Assembly: GCF_002270055.1 (NCBI RefSeq)
Contig: NZ_NIBG01000009.1
Span: 1 to 64,000 of the forward strand
Origin: Anaeromicrobium sediminis
Lineage (GTDB): Bacteria; Bacillota; Clostridia; Peptostreptococcales; Thermotaleaceae
Direction of reading: 5' to 3'
DNA: 64,000 nt
Each line of letters begins with the position of its first letter. The stretch's first letter is position 1. The notes beneath the pieces were generated by a model, which worked only from the letters and a program-made list of their open reading frames with translations, did not search any database and had not been told where the DNA came from. Shown here one piece after another: positions 61,183-64,000 of this stretch. The position numbers were made by a program, and so were the translations under genes.

Positions 61183-62508
61183 AATGCTATTATGATTTTT
61201 TTCTTTTAGTGTATAATGAATTATACTAAATATTGGAATCAAGTATAAGTAAAAGGCATAGGGAATAAAATCTATATTACTTACGCCTAGGGTTGTGGCA
61301 GGAACAAAGGCTGCTATATTCCATGGAATAAGGGGTGTTAGGACTATGGCTGTATTTTCTAAGTTAATAGATAAATCATAGTTACTAGACCCCTTTTTAT
61401 TATAAGTTTTCTTCATAAGTTCATTAGTAAGAACTACACTAATAGTTTGATTAGATCCTAATGCACCTGTAATAATACTAACAACTATAGTGTATAAAAA
61501 TAGTTGTAAAGAATTTTTAGCCCTTAACAATAGATCATCTATATTAGATAATAGATTAGTGCCACTAAGTATACCACCTAAGGAACAGGAGATAAATACT
61601 ATTATCTGTGCCTTATACATGGGGATTATTCCTCCCCCTGCTAATATATCATAAAGAGGGTTAGACGTATCTAGTTTGAATCCTAAAGTCATATATTTTA
61701 TTAAATTTAGAAAATCATATCCTTGGATAAATATACTAATAAAAGTAGCTATTATTATACTTACTACCATAGATATTTTTACGTCAACTTTAAAAATAGA
61801 TAAAGCAAGTATAGCCAAAGCTGGTAGTAATACTATAAAGCTTATATTAAAAGTATTTAAAATTTGATTATCTATACTACTTCCTACAATTGTAAGGGGC
61901 ATTCTTAAGGAAAGAACTAAATATAGTATCATTGAAACTATATAAGGGATAGTTCCTGTCTTGAACATACTCCTTATATTTGTATATAAATTTGTATCTG
62001 TCAAGTTTGCAACTAGATTTGCACTAGATGACATGGGAGAGCATCTATCCCCAAAATAAGCTCCACCTATTATGGCACCAGCTGCAACACTAAGGTCTAT
62101 ACCTCCACCCTTTGCCATTATGATTAAGGCCACCCCCACTGTAGAAGTTGTTCCAAAGGCAGTTCCTAATAAAAATGACATTAGAGAACTAATTAAAAAG
62201 GCATAAAGGATAAAGTAGTTAGGATTCATATATTTAATTCCATAATAAACTATGCCAGCCACCGTTCCAGAAGCCATCCACACAGATGTTATGGCTCCGA
62301 TTAATAAAAAAATCTTTAAAACTATAAGAGCTTTTTTTACCCCACTATAAGCCATAGCTAATATACTTTTAAATGAATATCCACGCCTCATACTAATATA
62401 GGAAAAGGTTAAAAGGGCTATTAAAAGAGGATAAGCAATAAAAAAACCTTTCCATATGGATATTATCAATGAACAAAATACTAATAGTATTCCTAATAAA
62501 AGATCCAA
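61165..62508 (-). CDS. NhaC-family Na+/H+ antiporter, second copy
   Basis: A 447-residue membrane protein with about 11 helices and the NhaC pattern (LLGTAFGTTSTVGVALIIMA, then IIGGAYFGDRCSPMSSSANLVA). It is related to the permease at 23429-24844 but diverged. The TTG start at 62508 has GAGGTGA 5 bases upstream; an earlier in-frame ATG at 62541 lies before that site. It is monocistronic, with no catabolic neighbour, so a sodium/proton or malate/lactate antiport role is the default family assignment. Confidence 0.82.
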   Translation of the reverse strand: MDLLLGILLVFCSLIISIWKGFFIAYPLLIALLTFSYISMRRGYSFKSILAMAYSGVKKALIVLKIFLLIGAITSVWMASGTVAGIVYYGIKYMNPNYFILYAFLISSLMSFLLGTAFGTTSTVGVALIIMAKGGGIDLSVAAGAIIGGAYFGDRCSPMSSSANLVANLTDTNLYTNIRSMFKTGTIPYIVSMILYLVLSLRMPLTIVGSSIDNQILNTFNISFIVLLPALAILALSIFKVDVKISMVVSIIIATFISIFIQGYDFLNLIKYMTLGFKLDTSNPLYDILAGGGIIPMYKAQIIVFISCSLGGILSGTNLLSNIDDLLLRAKNSLQLFLYTIVVSIITGALGSNQTISVVLTNELMKKTYNKKGSSNYDLSINLENTAIVLTPLIPWNIAAFVPATTLGVSNIDFIPYAFYLYLIPIFSIIHYTLKEKNHNSIKRAAL

Positions 62509-62608
62509 AATAATCACCTCACAAGTTAATATTACATTCATGTCACATATATGTTAGCACATATTTAGGCCATGGGCAAAAGAATGTAAATACACTATAA
62601 ATTTAAAT

Positions 62609-62644
62609 AAAAAGTAGGAAGAACTTTAGTTCTTCCTACTTTTT
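62609..62644 (-). terminator. Terminator of the right-edge AraC/GH39-like gene
   Basis: A perfect 17-bp inverted repeat (62609-62625 with 62628-62644), including GTAGGAAGAACT/AGTTCTTCCTAC, with T-runs on both sides. Confidence 0.88.
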
Positions 62645-62653
62645 ATTTAAGTT

Positions 62654-64000
62654 CTATATTTTTTCAATTTGAATGAGCTTTACCGTATCATTACCTAAGT
62701 CTTCTCGTATAGTATAAGATTGATCAATATAAGTAGTGGCAATAGATAAATCCATTTGTTCCTTGTAATTTAAATACTCTAAATCTTCTGAAGTTAAGTT
62801 ATTTGAAGCACCAAGGTCTATCCATGCATTAAATATACAACCGCTACGACTAGATAAAGTATAAGTTTTAAACTTATATTTACCATTGCTTAAATTTAAT
62901 GTAACTTCAATGTGTGTTTTATTGTCAATAAGAACTTCTTTAGCTCCTTTATATTGTTCAAAGGTTAGCATGGAATAATCTTTTATTTCAGAATAATTAT
63001 ATAATAAAATTTGAAATTTGTTATTGTTCCTCAATATTAAATAATTAGGTCCCTTTTTTAGAATTAATCCCTTTAATTTAGTTAGTAAGTAAAAGGAATT
63101 ATATGTAGGTTTTTTAAATCCATTATAAGTTAAAAGTCCAAGATCTCCATAAAACATTTTAGAACTTCTAAGATCATCTACAAAGGTTATTTGTCTACTA
63201 GATTCATCCAAGTCATTTAATATTTCGTTTATCATATAGGATGCTTTAAAGGAAGTATCATTTAAATAATGATTATTTTCAACCTTTATAAAATAAGTTT
63301 TTAGGTTCATTTTTCTAATATTTGCCAATAGTTCTTTTACTAGACTTTTTTTCTTTAAAAAGGCATCTTCAGTCATTTCCACAGACATGAAATCTAAATT
63401 TCTGTTTTCAAAATTAATTAGAAAATAAAGTTCCTCAAAGTTAGGAGCGGGAACAAATAGAATTCCAAATTTTAATTTTGCAAAGTTTTTCATTACTACG
63501 TTTATAGTTTTTACATATAGGCTAATAGATTTTTCATAATTCCTATCTTCACTGGAAAATTCAAATTTCCACCTTTGAACTTCATATAAACCATATCTAT
63601 CTATACAATGTTGTAAAAAATTTTGAAGAAGGGTATGCCATCTACTTAAGGAATATTTTTTAGAAGTATAATATAGTTCAATAAAGGGTTTTAAATTGTT
63701 TTTCATAAAAAAATCTAGTAAAGTATCTATATTAAACCAATTATATGTATTTTCTTCCTTATTATAAAAATACATACCTTCTGTGAATATGCCACTAAAT
63801 CTTATATAATCAAATTTCATTTCCTGTTGAATTTTCTTTAAATTATCTTGCCAGTTTGTATTCAGTCCATCATAAACTAAGTCAAAATACAGTATTTTCT
63901 CAAATTTATTATGCATTCCAACAGGCTTATTAATATCCACATTAATAGAGTGATTTAGTTTAGGATCTTCCTTTAAACTAATTCCTTGTTTTGTTATGAA
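62654..64000 (-). CDS. GH39-like domain protein, C-terminal part of an AraC/GH39-like fusion (partial)
   Basis: The frame runs to the right edge with no stop, so the gene is cut; the GTG at 63940 is not the likely start. The visible about 448 residues match the C-terminal domain of the protein at 47335-49383 (KFDYIRFSGIF, TYNWFNIDTLLDFFMKNNLKPFI, VQRWKFEFSSEDRN, LLTYNGFKKPTYNSFYLLTKL, GCIFNAWIDLGASNNLTSEDLEYL). It is therefore probably the C-terminus of a second AraC/GH39-like regulator. The acid/base segment reads WKFEFSSEDRN instead of FEVWNEPN, so hydrolysis is unlikely. A separate GH39-like protein without AraC domains cannot be excluded. Confidence 0.75.
   Translation of the reverse strand, partial: FITKQGISLKEDPKLNHSINVDINKPVGMHNKFEKILYFDLVYDGLNTNWQDNLKKIQQEMKFDYIRFSGIFTEGMYFYNKEENTYNWFNIDTLLDFFMKNNLKPFIELYYTSKKYSLSRWHTLLQNFLQHCIDRYGLYEVQRWKFEFSSEDRNYEKSISLYVKTINVVMKNFAKLKFGILFVPAPNFEELYFLINFENRNLDFMSVEMTEDAFLKKKSLVKELLANIRKMNLKTYFIKVENNHYLNDTSFKASYMINEILNDLDESSRQITFVDDLRSSKMFYGDLGLLTYNGFKKPTYNSFYLLTKLKGLILKKGPNYLILRNNNKFQILLYNYSEIKDYSMLTFEQYKGAKEVLIDNKTHIEVTLNLSNGKYKFKTYTLSSRSGCIFNAWIDLGASNNLTSEDLEYLNYKEQMDLSIATTYIDQSYTIREDLGNDTVKLIQIEKI

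Overview
The window is AT-rich DNA from a strictly anaerobic, low-GC Gram-positive bacterium, most likely a Clostridia member of the Peptostreptococcales/Tissierellales type (inference). Supporting signs are strong GGAGG ribosome sites, frequent TTG/GTG starts, two sigma-54 units, ferredoxin-type oxidoreductases, a UGA-encoded selenoprotein, a reductive dehalogenase and Gram-positive style regulators. No rRNA, tRNA, CRISPR array, insertion sequence or prophage was seen. It reads as chromosomal metabolic cassettes, each with its own regulator and a rho-independent hairpin.

Layout. 1-4.8 kb: reductive dehalogenase rdhA-rdhB, a trigger-factor-like chaperone and a type II NADH dehydrogenase fused to a DoxX-like membrane domain; together these could link NADH to quinone to dehalogenation. 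4.8-7.0 kb: BlaI/BlaR1-type repressor-protease pair with two operators, and a small helical protein. 7.1-13.5 kb: a complete maltose cassette (LacI regulator, PTS EIICB, MapP-like sugar-phosphate phosphatase, ROK glucokinase, GH13 alpha-glucosidase) with three matching operators. 13.5-15.6 kb: TetR regulator divergent from an Fe-S aldo/keto reductase. 15.6-21.1 kb: nickel ECF transporter plus larC, larE and larB for the nickel-pincer cofactor of lactate racemase, without larA. 21.1-22.45 kb: a decayed larB copy, a DUF805 gene and repeated hairpins.

22.4-26.4 kb: RocR-like sigma-54 activator, an NhaC-type permease and an agmatinase-family ureohydrolase, with a near-perfect -24/-12 promoter and a 21-bp-arm palindrome upstream. 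26.6-34 kb: an SDR, a MerR-zinc ribbon-methyltransferase fusion, an MFS pump, methionine aminopeptidase, a PadR regulator with a FetAB-like exporter, and a type III PKS-like enzyme. 34.5-37.9 kb: a GlnK/GlnL-like two-component system, a PH-like membrane protein and a NUDIX hydrolase. 37.9-42.8 kb: a second sigma-54 activator with an M20 amidohydrolase and a YfcC permease. 42.8-49.4 kb: an RND efflux pair and an AraC regulator fused to a degenerate GH39-like domain. 49.7-53.7 kb: a secreted protein with six fascin-like repeats, a DbpA-type helicase and a cysteine-free selenocysteine peroxiredoxin. 53.8-56.2 kb: a polytopic protein resembling membrane terpene cyclases, homoserine dehydrogenase and a DUF5673-like protein. 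56.2-60.2 kb: a 27-residue hydrophobic peptide, an EIIC-like membrane protein and a second GlnK/GlnL-like pair. 60.2-64 kb: an array of five small hairpins, a GNAT acetyltransferase, a second NhaC antiporter and a second AraC/GH39-like gene cut by the window edge.

The least expected items are the hidden selenoprotein at 52991-53653, the two GH39-like proteins that have lost the usual acid/base motif, the MerR-zinc ribbon-methyltransferase fusion, the NDH-2/DoxX fusion beside the dehalogenase, and the hairpin array at 60229-60329.
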